Positions 25,101-38,700 of a stretch of DNA of 64,000 nucleotides are shown here, in pieces. Under the pieces are notes generated by a model that had not been told where the DNA came from, did not search any database, and saw only the letters and a program-made list of their open reading frames with translations. Source of the DNA: Plotosus lineatus (taxonomy: Eukaryota > Chordata > Actinopteri > Siluriformes > Plotosidae); NCBI GenBank assembly GCA_024760905.1, contig CM045729.1, positions 55,223,080 to 55,287,079 on the forward strand. The letters run 5' to 3'. Position 1 is the first letter of the stretch, and every line of letters begins with the position of its first letter. The position numbers and the translations under genes are program-made.

Positions 25101-28100
25101 TGTAAAACTAAAAGTAAGTACTCATGTATCAATCAATGTCATTGAGGTCACGGTTTTGAAGGCTCTCTGGAACAACAGAAAACCTTTTAACAGCATAACA
25201 AATTCACTCACATAATCCATCACCGGCTCACACACAATTATTAGCAATTACTGACTGATGAGTGCAGGAAAACTTGTTGGCGTGACTTAATAAATACACC
25301 CACTTCTAGTTTGAAGCATCCATTTGCCTTCCAGTAACACATGGTTCAGTGGCACAAGAGGCCATGTGATTTGGATTACTAAAAGGAAAAAAAAGTTCAA
25401 TGTTACACAAGAATGATCATAGAGACAATATTTAAAAAAACTCGCAGTTATGTAGCAGGAGGCATTCACATCCATACTCAATGGAGTTGGGGGTGGTGTA
25501 GGCTGTGGGCTGCCAAATCGCTGTTGAGATGTTGGCAAGGTTAGAGGTCAATCTTCCACCCCCTCACAGGTTACTATCTGCTCTGCTCTGCCTGTGCTCC
25601 AAACATCCTGAGCCATCTCCACACATACTCTCTCTCTCTCTCCCCCTCGCTCTCAACCCTCACTTACACCAACCTGTGTGCACCTGCGCCTTGAATTCCC
25701 AGACTACTTAGCTCATTTGCATTTCACTGCCAAATAAAAGAATTTCAGATAAATCTGATGCATCTTTGCATGATCTCCATCAATTAATTCAGTTGTTACC
25801 CACCTTATTAAACAATGAGTGCACATGCAGAACTTTGTGATTTTTTTTTTTTTTTTTTTGGGGGGGGGGGTTTATTTATGCCGTGCGATTAATCTGAGAG
25901 ACAATTTCTCACTTTGGATTGTTTTTGGCACTCACTTTTAACTGTGAATATTGCTCTCTCTCTCGTGTTTCAAACTCAAACTCGGTGGATGCTGAGGAGA
26001 AGGCGGGGTGTCAAAATGCTCATCCATATAGAACTGGAAATATGGAGGTTTTATAAAAGAAGCACCACAGACATCACAACAGTCTCAGCTGGAATAGGTG
26101 GAGACAATCTTTTATCATCAGCATGACATTTTCTTTAGTATGTCTTAACTTTTGCTGCCACCTACCACCTCCATGCTATGCAATGACAGTCAATGGTAAT
26201 TTGCAGTTTCAAATGGCAAATGTCTCATGTAAAAGTCTTTCCTTCAACAACTGCCAATCAAGTGATTTAACTAACACCTCAGCAAACTATGAATAATTTA
26301 ACAACATTACCATTTATAGAAATTCTTGGCATAGAATATCATGACTGTGCACTATAATCATCAATTCACCCTCAAAACATATAAAATTATAGTGGCATCT
26401 GTATAAGTACAATCTGTTCTAATTGAAAATACTGAGCAAAGAACCTTTTCTACTACATTTCTGTTTGTAACTCAATAGGTCATATTTATATTCATGATAT
26501 GCATTGTGAAATCTACCACAATAACAGTGTTTCAGATCACCAACCATCCTCCTGACAGCTTTAATTAAACAGCCCTGGCATAGAACCTCACACATTAGTG
26601 TACAGAATATGCATATGCAAAGTTAAGAGCGTGTATTTAACATTTACTGTGAAGGTCAGCATCAGTTGTCTCTCCACATTAAACATGTTGATCATACTAG
26701 TGGTTTAAAAAGGCTTTGGTAAACATGAGCTCATTAATCCATGGTCACATGGGCTAATAGCTACACAGTCGTGTTAAACCATTAAATAAGGGCTTGACAT
26801 CGTTAAAGTGCTTTAACACTGCCTGGAAACAGAAGAATTGGTACTGCTACAATGGAAAATACATTTCTTGAACATTCCTTCAGGATCAAATGAAGCAAAC
26901 AGAACCACGGATACCTCCGCCACCTGTCTAGTCTCTCTTGTAAATAATATATTAACCTGAAATACCCTGAAACTGTACTTCAAATTGGAAAAAAAAAACC
27001 CAACAACATTTCAGTGATTTAACCTTACCTTGTACCTTGGTGAGGTCATCACTCAATTGATGATGTACAGCAAACTGCAGGCGATCTCGCCATTTGTGAC
27101 AGTCTAGAGCAAGCCTTGCTCCGGCTGCCAGGTTGACATGTTCCCCCAGGTAGAACTTAAGTTCATCACATACAAATATGCCCTCGGTTTACCGAGTCGA
27201 ATGCTGCTTTGAAGTTGATGAAGTTTATACATTTCCTCTTGCTGTTTGAAACAATTCTGAAATCTAATCAGTTCATCTGCTGGTTATAATATTAATGCTT
27301 ACAATCATTCTACCACTCATTCCTGAAATAGTGGACAGACACACGGATAGCTGGACAACATGAAAAGATAATGCCAACACGAGTCATTAGTAACCTGAAC
27401 ACACAAAAGTGCATGGATACCAGACATCTAGCCATCTATGTTCAGGTTTTATATACATGATCTGGGTGAGGCCGGTGGCATAGTGACTATGTTTCTTGAC
27501 TCATGATCAGGAGGTCGTGGGTTCAAATTCCCCCAGTGTGCAAGACCCCTGGTCGAGGTCTTAACCACCAGTGTGTTTCTGTCAACCCAGCAATATAAAC
27601 TTGTACCAGTAAAAAACAATTTAAAAAACTGGGAAGGTGGCCTGCGATCAACTCTATTTGAACACACTTAGGTTCTCTTGCTGGTTATTATGACAATTCT
27701 GCACAGTTCTTTTCTGTCATGAACCAAGATCATCTGTAGTTGAATGCAATGAGACAAACCAACAAGAAGGCATTTTAAATATGGATGATCAAATAGTTCT
27801 TCGCCATACGGTCTGACAAGTGTGTAAGCAATGTGTAGTCTCTGGCTCCTCCTACAACAATACATACTGTATTTTTCTCAGTTCCTCCAGGTATAGTGGA
27901 TGTGTGTTTCTAACACTATATTTCAATGAAAGAAATATGTCAACCCTGATGAGCAATTTTGCACTACATTATTCATGTTTCAAGCAGTGGCCTGTCTACA
28001 CATACTATCTGTAGGACAACTCATTTTCACTGTCTTCTGACAGTATGCAAACCGATGGCTAGTTTTCAGTCATGCAAACTATTTTCACATATGAACTCGG

Positions 28101-28535
28101 GGGTGGGGGACGTGACAAACAAACAAACAAACAAACAATTCTTTATTGTCAAAGTACTTTTACATACATTGAAATTTGGTTTGTGCTCTGGGCACCTGTC
28201 GCCACTGTGCAGCGCCAGTTATTGCGTTGTTCTATCCTTTTGATGCTGAGCGCCAAGCAGGAAGCAACAACTACCAAATTTTAACGTCTTATGGTATGAC
28301 GCGGCCAGATTCGAACTCCGACCTTCCGGAGGATAAAGCGGACGCTCTACCAACTGAGCTAAATCCCCGGACTGATAGATAGAGTACATTAGCATGCTTG
28401 CTCCTGGCATAAATACCTATTCCTAAACACTGTGCTACCAGATTGGGTCTGTCCAAGTTTGATTGTGAGGGTCAAAATTGGTTTGGGCAAGTGAGCAAAT
28501 TTTGAGCTGCTTTGGAAACCTGACTATGCTGCTAA

Positions 28536-28566
<31 letters not shown>

Positions 28567-31500
28567 CACACACACATACACACATACACACACACACACA
28601 CACAGAGGGAGAAGGAGCAAGACGGCAAGCCTCGTAACATCACAATCACAAGAAATAAAGCCAGAAAGTCTGTGGCAGGAAAGGGCTGTGGTGCCGTTGT
28701 CTTTTCTTAGGTCTTCTAATGTATACAGTACTTAGTTGCTCAAATGAATTTCTTTCAAGTATGGTATGTTATTGTGGCTTAAAAATTCTGATGTAAATAT
28801 TAATCAAACATTTGGACTGTGTTGTTTATGCTTATGGTGATTTTTGAACAGTTTTGAGCTGAAATTTCCCAAGTGTAGCTGGCAATACTGGCTAAATATC
28901 ATTCACTTGTTTAAAAAAATGAAGACTATAGAGACAGGCAGACACTTGGGATTACTGTGCCATTATCAATGGCGGTACAGTGCTTCAGCGTTTAGCACAG
29001 GTCCAGGCATTTCTGTGCTTGTCTGGGTATTCCTGGGTTCCGGTTTCCACCCACAGTCCCAAGACTTGTACATTAAGATCATTGGCTCTTCCCAATTATC
29101 CCTACGTGTGGATATGAGTGTGAAGGGTTATATACTAAGTGGGCTGGACAGAGAGAGTTCCTTTAGGCTTTTTGCCTTTATCAGGTGTCGCCACAACGAA
29201 TGAGTTGCATGTTTCATTTGGCATAGGTTTTACGTCGGATGACCTTCCTGACACAACCCTTTAGCAAGGGACAGAAACACGCTGACAACTTTGCAGCTAC
29301 TCTTTACAAAAGTCAGCAATATTTCTTTTACATGAACCTCTCACCATAGATAGTGAGAGGCAGGGCCCGCCTTTGATAACCCCGTTAGCTGCACTGGGGA
29401 GTCAGTGACAACCTTGTGGAAAGTGGGACTCGAACCCCCAACCTTAGGATCAGCGATCCAGTACCCTATACCACTAGACCACCACTGCCCCTAATATACT
29501 AAGTAGGCTAGTACTTCCAAAAACAAACAAATAAAAACCCTTTTTAGTATGGCCTGCTGTGACATGATTGTGAATATCACTGGTATCCATCTCAGAGTAG
29601 CCAATAATCCAACAGTGAAAATTATTTCTGTTCCTTATGGGGAAAAAAAACCCTTGAATTAAAAATCAACACATCAATCAAATCTTGATGTCCTCATTTT
29701 AAATGTATAGTGATGTTGCAAATTAGAGCCCTGCGTGGGCCAATATCACAAGCCCGCTCCCGCCCCACGATCCCAAATTAGAATTGTGGCCCGCAACCCG
29801 CCCCACACAGTTACCCTTGTAGGTCGGCCCGCCCCGCCCCACAAGTGAAAATCAAACCTAGCCCGCCCCGCAGCGAGTTCCTAATTCTGAGCCCGCACCA
29901 GCTCTGCGGCCCGCACAACACAACAACTTCTTAATATTCGACCTTTCTTAATTTCAAATAAATTAAATTCAAGCAAAATAACTTCAAATAGATAAATTTT
30001 AATCAAATTCACTCATCAAATATCAAATACAGTATCAAATATGACCTTTAACATTCTCTATGATGCGATCTTTCTGCTTGTAAATGGTTCCGATGGTCGA
30101 CGGATGGTCACTTTACATGAAGCTGAGCGAGTCACATTACATGAAGCTGAGTTGAGTCACATTACATGAAGCTGAGCCGACTCACTTTACATGAAGCTTA
30201 AAACAGCCAATCAACGCTTACAATATGTGAGGCGCTCAAAACCGAAAGTAGTGTACTTGCTGTGAGTTATACGGACTTCCGGTCGTTCAAGTGAGCAAGG
30301 GTGCCGTTGAACTCGTTTAGAACTCAGCCTGCACTGATGTGAATCACCAGCAGAGCGGAGAGTTCTCTTTCTTTTCTGGATTCGGGTTTTCATTCATTTT
30401 ACAACTCTCTTTGCTTAACTGAGTATGCATGGTAGATTGCGCCGATCCGAGCAGATAGTTAATTCATCTCTGTGTATGAGACTTGCACCCATGCTAGTAG
30501 GCTTACACTTCTGACCAACCATATTTGCTTTGGGTTACAAAAGTCCGCAAAACAGTGTAAACACAAAGATCATAGAGACGACATCTTAACACAAGGGTAA
30601 CACGCTATATATAACTGAGATATAGATATATAAGTGAACTGGGAAGAAGGAGGGGCATGTTCAGTCTGTCGTTTGTAAACAATGGACGCAGCGTCATTGT
30701 GTCATTACGTCAGCATACTACGTAGATACGTCTAAACTCAAAATTCCACTTTTTTTTTTTTTTTTTTATAAACAGCCCGCATGAATCCGTGACATAGCCT
30801 GCAGCCTGCCCCGAAAAACTGGGATCATTCTCAACCCACCCCGCCCCACATAAGTTTCAAACTGTTCCGCCCCGCCTCGCAAACTAAAAAGTCTGACTTT
30901 AAATTTGTACCCGCGGGGGCCCGCGGACTGAAACCTGCCCCGCACAGAGCTCTATTACACTTAGGCAATGCAATAGGATATTTGTGATTATTAATTCATG
31001 TATTTTATGAAGGTTTACTTTTTTTACTTTAACAATAAAAATGCTGTTGGGAACAATGTGCCTAATTATTTCATTGCCATTTTTAGTATGCATTCATTCA
31101 GCTATACTTGAAATCAAAGCAATGTAAAATAAATAAATAAATAGGCATATACTGAACATGGAGTTTCTCATGTAGTCTTAGTTGTGTTTATTTCAGGTCA
31201 AAATGAGTTAATGTGGTAATGACTTTAAAGCTTAAGTCATGTTCTCAAGAAAAAAAAGGGGGGGTGGAGTCAGTTGAAGCATTTAATTTACTCAACCACC
31301 AGTTCCTCCTGGCCCATGCTCCCTAACAACTGAAAACTTCACCAACTTCTTCCATGGGACAATAGGATTACACAAATCTCTCAGATATTCACCCCCAACT
31401 CAACACCCATCTTAGATATATTAGGTTCCCCTTCCCCGGCGGTTTTCCAAACTCAGAAATGAAGTAATCCTGTAAGTCATCTCATTATGTAATCCTACCA

Positions 31501-32717
31501 CCTGCCCCCTCTGGATCCAATCCCTTTCACAGTACTGCAAACCATCTCTCAAGACCTTCTCCCCTTTACCGCCACTATCATTATTAATGCCATATAATCT
31601 TACGTACCCACAGCATTCAAAAGAGCCAACGTTCTACCCATCCTAAACAAACGGTCTCTGAATCCATTAGACGTCAGTAACTACAGACTACTATCACTTC
31701 TCTTTCTAAAATTCTTAAACACTACGTATAAACAATTCTCTTTCCAGCTCTTGCAGAACAATCAAAACCATAATTAGTCTGGCTATCAAGCAGAAAATTC
31801 CAGAGACCACTCATTCAGCTCTCAAAGAGAAGCTACATGCAACAAGTTCAGCTAAGATGTCACCAGTTTATATGAGGTCCCTCTGTGACAGCATATCTAA
31901 ACATGGGTTCTCATGCCACTACTATGCAGACAGTACTCAACTTCTCTATTTTCCTCCCTAAAACATTGACGTTTCGGTTTATATCCTGAGAGATTTGACA
32001 AATATGCCATCATGGATGGCAGCTCACTAGCCAAAGCTTAATCCCAGCAAAGCTGGTTCATCATATTACTGTATATTAATGAGCTTAAAACACATGGTTA
32101 CACACACACACACCAGAGAAAACCTAACTGAATCAAGATTATGGTTTTGTTTAAAAATGATGACGGAGCCTGCTCCAAATGACCGTAACCAACTTTGTGT
32201 CCATCATTTTGATTCAAGTACCGTCTACTTGGAATAATGTATTTACATAAGAGGTATTCAATGTCAAACTCTGATGGTTATGAAGTGTTGTTCGACACAC
32301 TTTGTGCATTTATTATGCTCGCTAAAAAACTGAAGAAAAAATATAATCACCTTCAAGGCAAATCTAGCAATTGTGGGTGGATGCAGGGAGTTAAAAATAA
32401 ATAAATAAGAAAAATAAATTGACCCACACACCAATAGCATGCAGAAAACTGGATATTCTAACTCACTTGCTTACTGCAAACCCTTTGGACAATTACCTGC
32501 TCTATTCTCACTCAGACACAGTTTTCCTGTCAGAGTTTAAAGTCTCCTTTGAACGATGCTGATTGTAACTCAACATGCTACTTCCTAACACTTAAAGAGA
32601 AGCTCTTACGGTGCCATGAAGCTGTTTATTAAATGTCCAAAAGATTGCGTTCACTTATCAATTAAGATGCCCCCAGTGTCGAAAAAATAGAATTTAGACA
32701 TGACCATTAAAATGCTG

Positions 32718-32756
<39 letters not shown>

Positions 32757-35700
32757 TTAGCGCTTATAAACAAGAACTTCAACCTTGATGTGATACCTTC
32801 TGTCCTAGTAGAGGGATTTCTCAATACTGAGCACAGTATATATGAACTCACATTCTTGGAACTCCAGACTTAGCCAATTTAATTCATAAGTTTAGACTCT
32901 TGAAGTTTTGAGAATGCATGCATGCACATACATACATGAACATGTGCCTACAAGTGATAAATTTAATTCACGTGTATAATCCTAAATGCCAATCTGAATT
33001 GAAGGAAAGTATAAAACTTTGGGTAACTTATAAGTAATGTGTATTTATTGTATAAAACAATGATTTTTCCACATTTTGTCACAAATATATTTTATTGTGA
33101 TTTTATGTGACAGACCAACATAAGATGGCACATAATTGTGAAATGGAGACTAATACATGGTTTAGATTTTTTTTTTTTCACAAATAATCTGAAGTGTTGT
33201 GAAAATGTTTAAAGCAGAATTATGTTATACAAGAATATCCCAAGTTTTGAACATCTCAATGGGTATTGTTCAATCCATCTTTAGAAAATGGAAAAAGGAT
33301 GGCACAACTGGGGAGGAGCTGCAAACATCCATAGCTCAGGGAAGAATCTAGCCACAGACACATATCTGGCTTGATGGAAGAGTGGCAAGAATAAAGCCAT
33401 TGTTGAAAGTCATAAGTTGTTCTATTTGAAGTTTTCCCCAAGTTAGACGGAAGATACGGCAAACATATGGAAGAGGGCTGTCTGAACAGATGAGGCCACA
33501 ACTGAACTTTGTCCTAAATGCAAAAATGCAATGTGTGGTAGAAAACTAACAATATCTACAGTAAAACACGGTGGCAGCAGCATTATGGGGATGTTGTGGA
33601 GATGTTTTCTACAGCAGGGACAGGGATGCTGGTTAAAGCTGATCGGAAGATGGATGAAACCCAATACAGGGCAATATTTGAAGAAAACCTTTTAAAATCT
33701 GCAAAAGACTTTTTAAAGATTAGAGCAGAGGTTGACCTTCCAGCAAGGCAATGACCCTAAACATATAGCCAGAGCTATTATGGAAAGTTTTACATCAGTG
33801 TTTTAGAATGGCCCATTTCAAGTCCAGACCCAAACTCAATTTAGAATCTTTTGTGGCAAGACTTCAAATTACTGTTCACAGACACTTCATCCTAAGCTTG
33901 AGATATTTTACATGCGAAGAAGGGGCAAATGTGTTTTTTTTTTTTTTTTTAATTCAGTTTCTATATGTGTAAAGTTGGTGGACACATACCCAAAACGACA
34001 AAAGATGTAGGTTTTTATTTGTGAATAATTTGTGGGGGGAGGGGGAGGGGCATTCATAAAGACGTCATTTTCCTCCACCTCACACAAACTACTCTGCTCT
34101 GTTACTTAAAATCCCAATAGAATAGATTTAAGTTTGTAGTTGTAACATCAAGGGGTATGAACACTTGCAAGAGACTGTAAATCTTAGTGAACCTAAACCT
34201 CAACCTGATTTGCAGAGAAACATTAATATTTTGACAATGTTTACCAATCCCTTTTAAAAACTATATCTTTCTACAAATAGCACAACCTGCAGGAAATATA
34301 ACTAGCAATTTACAGAGAATAATTTGTTGGCAAATGCCAAGTCTACAAACATCTAAGACTTTTCAAAAGTTGTGCTATATTTAGTAATCCATACTCAAAA
34401 TATGAAAAATTGTGTCATCTGAAAAACTCTCTTTTCCTTTCGGCTGCTCCCTTCAGGGGTCGACACAGCGAATCAACTGTCTCCATCTCACCCTATCCTC
34501 TGCATCCTCTTCTCTTACACCAACTATCTTCATGTCCTCCTTCACCACATCCATAAATTTTCTCTTTGGTCTTCCTCTAGGCCTTCTGCTTCGCAGTTCC
34601 AACCTCAGCATCCTACTACGAATATATTCACTATCCTTCCTCTGTACATGTCCAAACCATCTCAATCTAGCCTATCTGACTGTCTCCAAAACCTCTAACA
34701 TGTGCTGTCTCTCTGATGTACTCATTCCTGATCCTATCCATCCTCGTTACTCCCAAAGAGAACCTCAACATTTTCATCTCTGCTACCTCCAGATCTGCCT
34801 CCTGTCTTTTCCCTAGCGCCACATTTTCTAAACCATACATTGCTGGCCTCATCACCGTCTTGTTCACTTTTCCTTTCATTCTTGCTGATACTTTCCTAAT
34901 GCAGCCGTGAGGGGGGGGGCACAAACCAGTGTCTCTCCCTCACGCCGGTCCCAAGCCCGGATAAATGCAGAGGGTTGCGTCAGGAAGGGCATCCAGCGTA
35001 AAACAAATGCCAAATAAACTATGCGAATCACAAGAAAGAACCACATACCAGATCGGTCGAGGCCCGGGTTAACAACGACCGCCATCAGTGCTGTCAACCA
35101 ACAGGGTGCTGATGGAAATTGGACTACTGTTGGTCGAAGACGTCGAAGAAGGAGAGGCGGGAGGCGTGTCCGTTGCCAGAGAGAGAAGAGGAAAGGCATG
35201 AGTCTAGGACTGAAAGTAGGGACTTTGAATGTTGGAACTATGACAGGAAAAGGTAGAGAGCTGGCTGACATGATGCAGAGGAGGAAGGTGGACATACTGT
35301 GTGTTCAGGAGACCAGGTGGAAAGGTCGCAAGGCTAGAAGCATAGGAGCAGGGTTTAAGCTGTTTTATCATGGTGTGGATGGGAAGAGAAATGGAGTCGG
35401 AGTCATCTTGAAGGAGGAGTTTGCCAGGAATGTTCTAGAAGTGAAAAGAGTGTCAGACAGAGTGATGAGTCTCAAGTTAGAAATTAAAGGTGTGATGGTC
35501 AATGTTGTTAGTGCTTATGCCCCACAGACAGGATGTGAGCGAGAAGAGAAGGAGAGATTCTGGAGGGAGTTAGATGAAGTGATGCAGAGTACCCCCAGAG
35601 GTGAAAGAGTGGTCATTGGGGCAGACTTCAATGGACATGTTGGTGCAGGAAACAGAGGGGACGAGGAAGTGATGGGTAGGTTTGGTATCCAGGACAGGAA

Positions 35701-38700
35701 CGCAGAAGGACAGATGTTGGTAGATCTTGCAAAAAGGATGGAAATGGCTGTGGTGAATACTTTCTTCCAGAAGAGAGAGGAGCATAGGGTGACTTATGAA
35801 AGTGGAGGTAGGAGAACACAGGTAGACTACATCTTGTGCAGGCGATGTAATTTAAAGGAAGTCAGTGACTGCAAAGTAGTAGCGGGTGAGAGTGTTGCCA
35901 AACAGCATAGGATGGTGGTGTGCAGGATGATGCTGATGGTGAGGAAGGTGAAGAAGGCAAAGGCAGAGCAGAAGACAAAGTGGTGGAAGTTGAAAAAGGA
36001 AGAGTGTCAGGTTGTCTTCAAGGAGGAGTTGAAACAGGCTTTGGGTGGTCAGGAAGTGCTTCCAGATGACTGGACAACTACAGCTAATGTGATCAGGGAG
36101 ACAGGTAGGAGAATACTTGGTGTGTCATCTGGAAGGAAAGTAGATAAGGAGACTTGGTGCAGGAGTGTGTACAAAGGAAGAGATTAGCTAAAAAGAAGTG
36201 GGACATTGAGAAAACCGAAGAGAGTAAACAGGAGTACAGGGAGACACAGCGTAAGGCAAAGGTAGCAGTGTCAAAGGCCAAACAGAACGTGTTTGATGAC
36301 TTGTATGCTCGGTTGGAAAGTAAGGAGGGAGAAAATGATTTATATAGGTTGGCACAGCAGAGAAATAGAGATGGGAAGGACGTGCAGCAAGTTAGATTGA
36401 TAAAGGACAGAGAGGGAAATGTATTGACTGATGACAGAAGTGTGCTGGGAAGATGGAAAGAGTACTTTGAAGAGCTGATGAATGAGGAAAATGAGAGAGA
36501 AAAAAGAGTAGAAGAGGTGACTGTTGAGGACCAGGAAGTAGCAAAGATTAGTAAGGGTGAAGTGAGGAGGGCATTGAAGAGGATGAAGAATGGAAAGGCA
36601 GTTGGTCCTGATGACATACCGGTGGAGGTATGGAAGTGTCTAGGAGAGGTAGCAGTAGATTTTCTGACAAGAACATTTAACAAGGTCTTAGAGAGTGAGA
36701 GGATGCCAGAGGAATGGAGGAGAAGTGTGCTGGTGCTCATTTTTAAGAACAAGGGAGACGTGCAGAGTTGTGGCAACTACAGAGGGATAAAGTTGATGAG
36801 CCATACGATGAAGTTATGGGAAAGAATAGTGGAAGCTAGACTAAGGGCAGAAGTCAGCATTTGTGAACAACAGTTTGGTTTCATGCCAAGAAAGAGCACC
36901 ACAGAAGAGGTGGTGTTTGCCTTGAGGATGTTAATGGAGAAGTACAGAGAAGGTCAGAGGGAGCTGCATTGTGCGTTTGTGGATCTGGAGAAAGCATATG
37001 ACAGGGTGCCGAGAGAAGAACTGTGGTATTGCATGAGGAAGTCTGGAGTGGCAGAGAAGTATGTTAGAGTGGTGCAGGACATGTATGAGAGATGTAAGAC
37101 AGTGGTGAGGTGTGCTGTCGGTGTGACACAAGAGTTCAAGGTGGAGGTGGGACTGCATCAAGGGTCAGCTCTCAGCCCCTTCTTGTTTGCTATGGTGATG
37201 GACAGGCTGACAGACGAGGTTAGACAAGATTCCCCATGGACTATGATGTTTGCAGATGACATTGTGATCTGTAGTGAGAGCAGAGAACAAGTGCAGGAAA
37301 ATCTAGAGAGGTGGAGGTATGCCCTGGAAAGGAGGGGAATGAAGATTAGCCTCAGTAAGACAGAATACATGTGCATGAATGACAAGGACCAAAGAGGAAC
37401 GGTGAGATTACAGGGAGCAGAGATAAGGAAGGTGGAGGATTTTAAGTACTTAGGCTCAACAATCCAGAGCAATGGAGAGTGTGGAAAAGAGGTCAAGAAG
37501 CGTGTGCAGGTAGGTTGGAATGGTTGGAGAAAAGTGTCCGGTGTGATGTGTGATAGGAGGGTATCGGCAAGAATGAAAGGAAAAGTGTACAAGACGGTGT
37601 TGAGGCCAACGATGTTGTATGGGTTAGAAACAGTGGCCCTGGGGAAAAGACAGGAGGCAGAGTTGGAGGTAGCAGAGATGAAAATGTTGAGGTTCTCTTT
37701 GGGAGTAACGAGGATAGATAGGATTAGGAATGAGCATATCAGAGGGACAGCACATGTAAGATGTTTTGGAGACAAAGTCAGAGAGGCTAGATTGAGATGG
37801 TTTGGACATGTACAGAGGAGGGATAGTGAGTATATTGGTAATAGGATGCTGAGGCTGGAACTACCAGGCAAAAGGCCTAGAGGAAGACCAAAGAGACGAT
37901 TCATGGATGTGGTGAAGGAGGACATGAAGGTCGTTGGTGTAAGAGAAGAAGATGCAAAGGATAGGGTGAGATGGAGGCAGATGATTCGCTGTGTCGACCC
38001 CTGAAGGGAAAAGCCGAAAGGAAAAGAAGAAGAAGACTTGCTGATACTTTCCTATCATATGTCACACCGGACACACCATTCCAACTTGCCTGCACACGCT
38101 TCTTCACCTCTTTTCCACACTCTCCACTGCTCTGGATTGTTGAGCCCAAGTACATTTTCTCCTTCTTTACCGTCCAACCTGGCATACAAGTCATTAGACG
38201 CCCTCTGTTTGGCCTTTGACACCACTACCTTCACTTTACGCTGCGTCTCCCTGTACTCCTCTTTACTCTCTTCGGTCCTCTCTATGTCCCACTTCTTCTT
38301 AGCTAACCTCTTCCTTTGGACACACTCCTGCACTTCCTCATTCCACCACCAAATCTCCTTATCTACTTTCCTTCCAGGGGACACACCAAGTACTCTCCAA
38401 CCTGTCTCCCTGATCACATTAGCTGTAGTTGTCCAGTCATCTGGAAGCACTTCCTGACCACCCAAAGCCTGTTTCAACTTCTCCATGAAGACAACACGAC
38501 GTTTCCTTTTTCAGCTTCCACCACTTTGTCTTCTGCTCTGCCTTTGGCTTCTTCACTTTCGTCACTATCAGCGTCATCTTACACACCACCATCCTATGCT
38601 GTCTGGCAACACTCTCACCCACTACTACTTTGCAGTCACTGACTTCCTTCAAGTTACATCGTCTACACAAGATGTAGTCTATCTGTGTGCTCCTACCTCT

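Larger units (their letters stand above)
34899..38036 (+). mobile_element. RTE-like LINE copy 3, full-length-like, inserted in copy 2
   Basis: An 18-bp target duplication CTTGCTGATACTTTCCTA (34881-34898 and 38037-38054) bounds a 3138-bp element with a leader, two abutting reading frames and a 3' end CCGAAAGGAAAAGAAG. It is the best-preserved LINE in the window and probably the youngest. Confidence 0.92.

Noticed and set aside
27020..27240. A possible gtf2f2 exon between exons 4 and 5
   Set aside because: Exons 4 and 5 already join in phase, and this segment encodes LINE motifs (AAFDSVNRG).
28300..28372. Possible functional tRNA gene on the minus strand
   Set aside because: A and B boxes are excellent, but the 3' side does not pair with the 5' acceptor stem and the sequence continues into a SINE body and TTTG tail.
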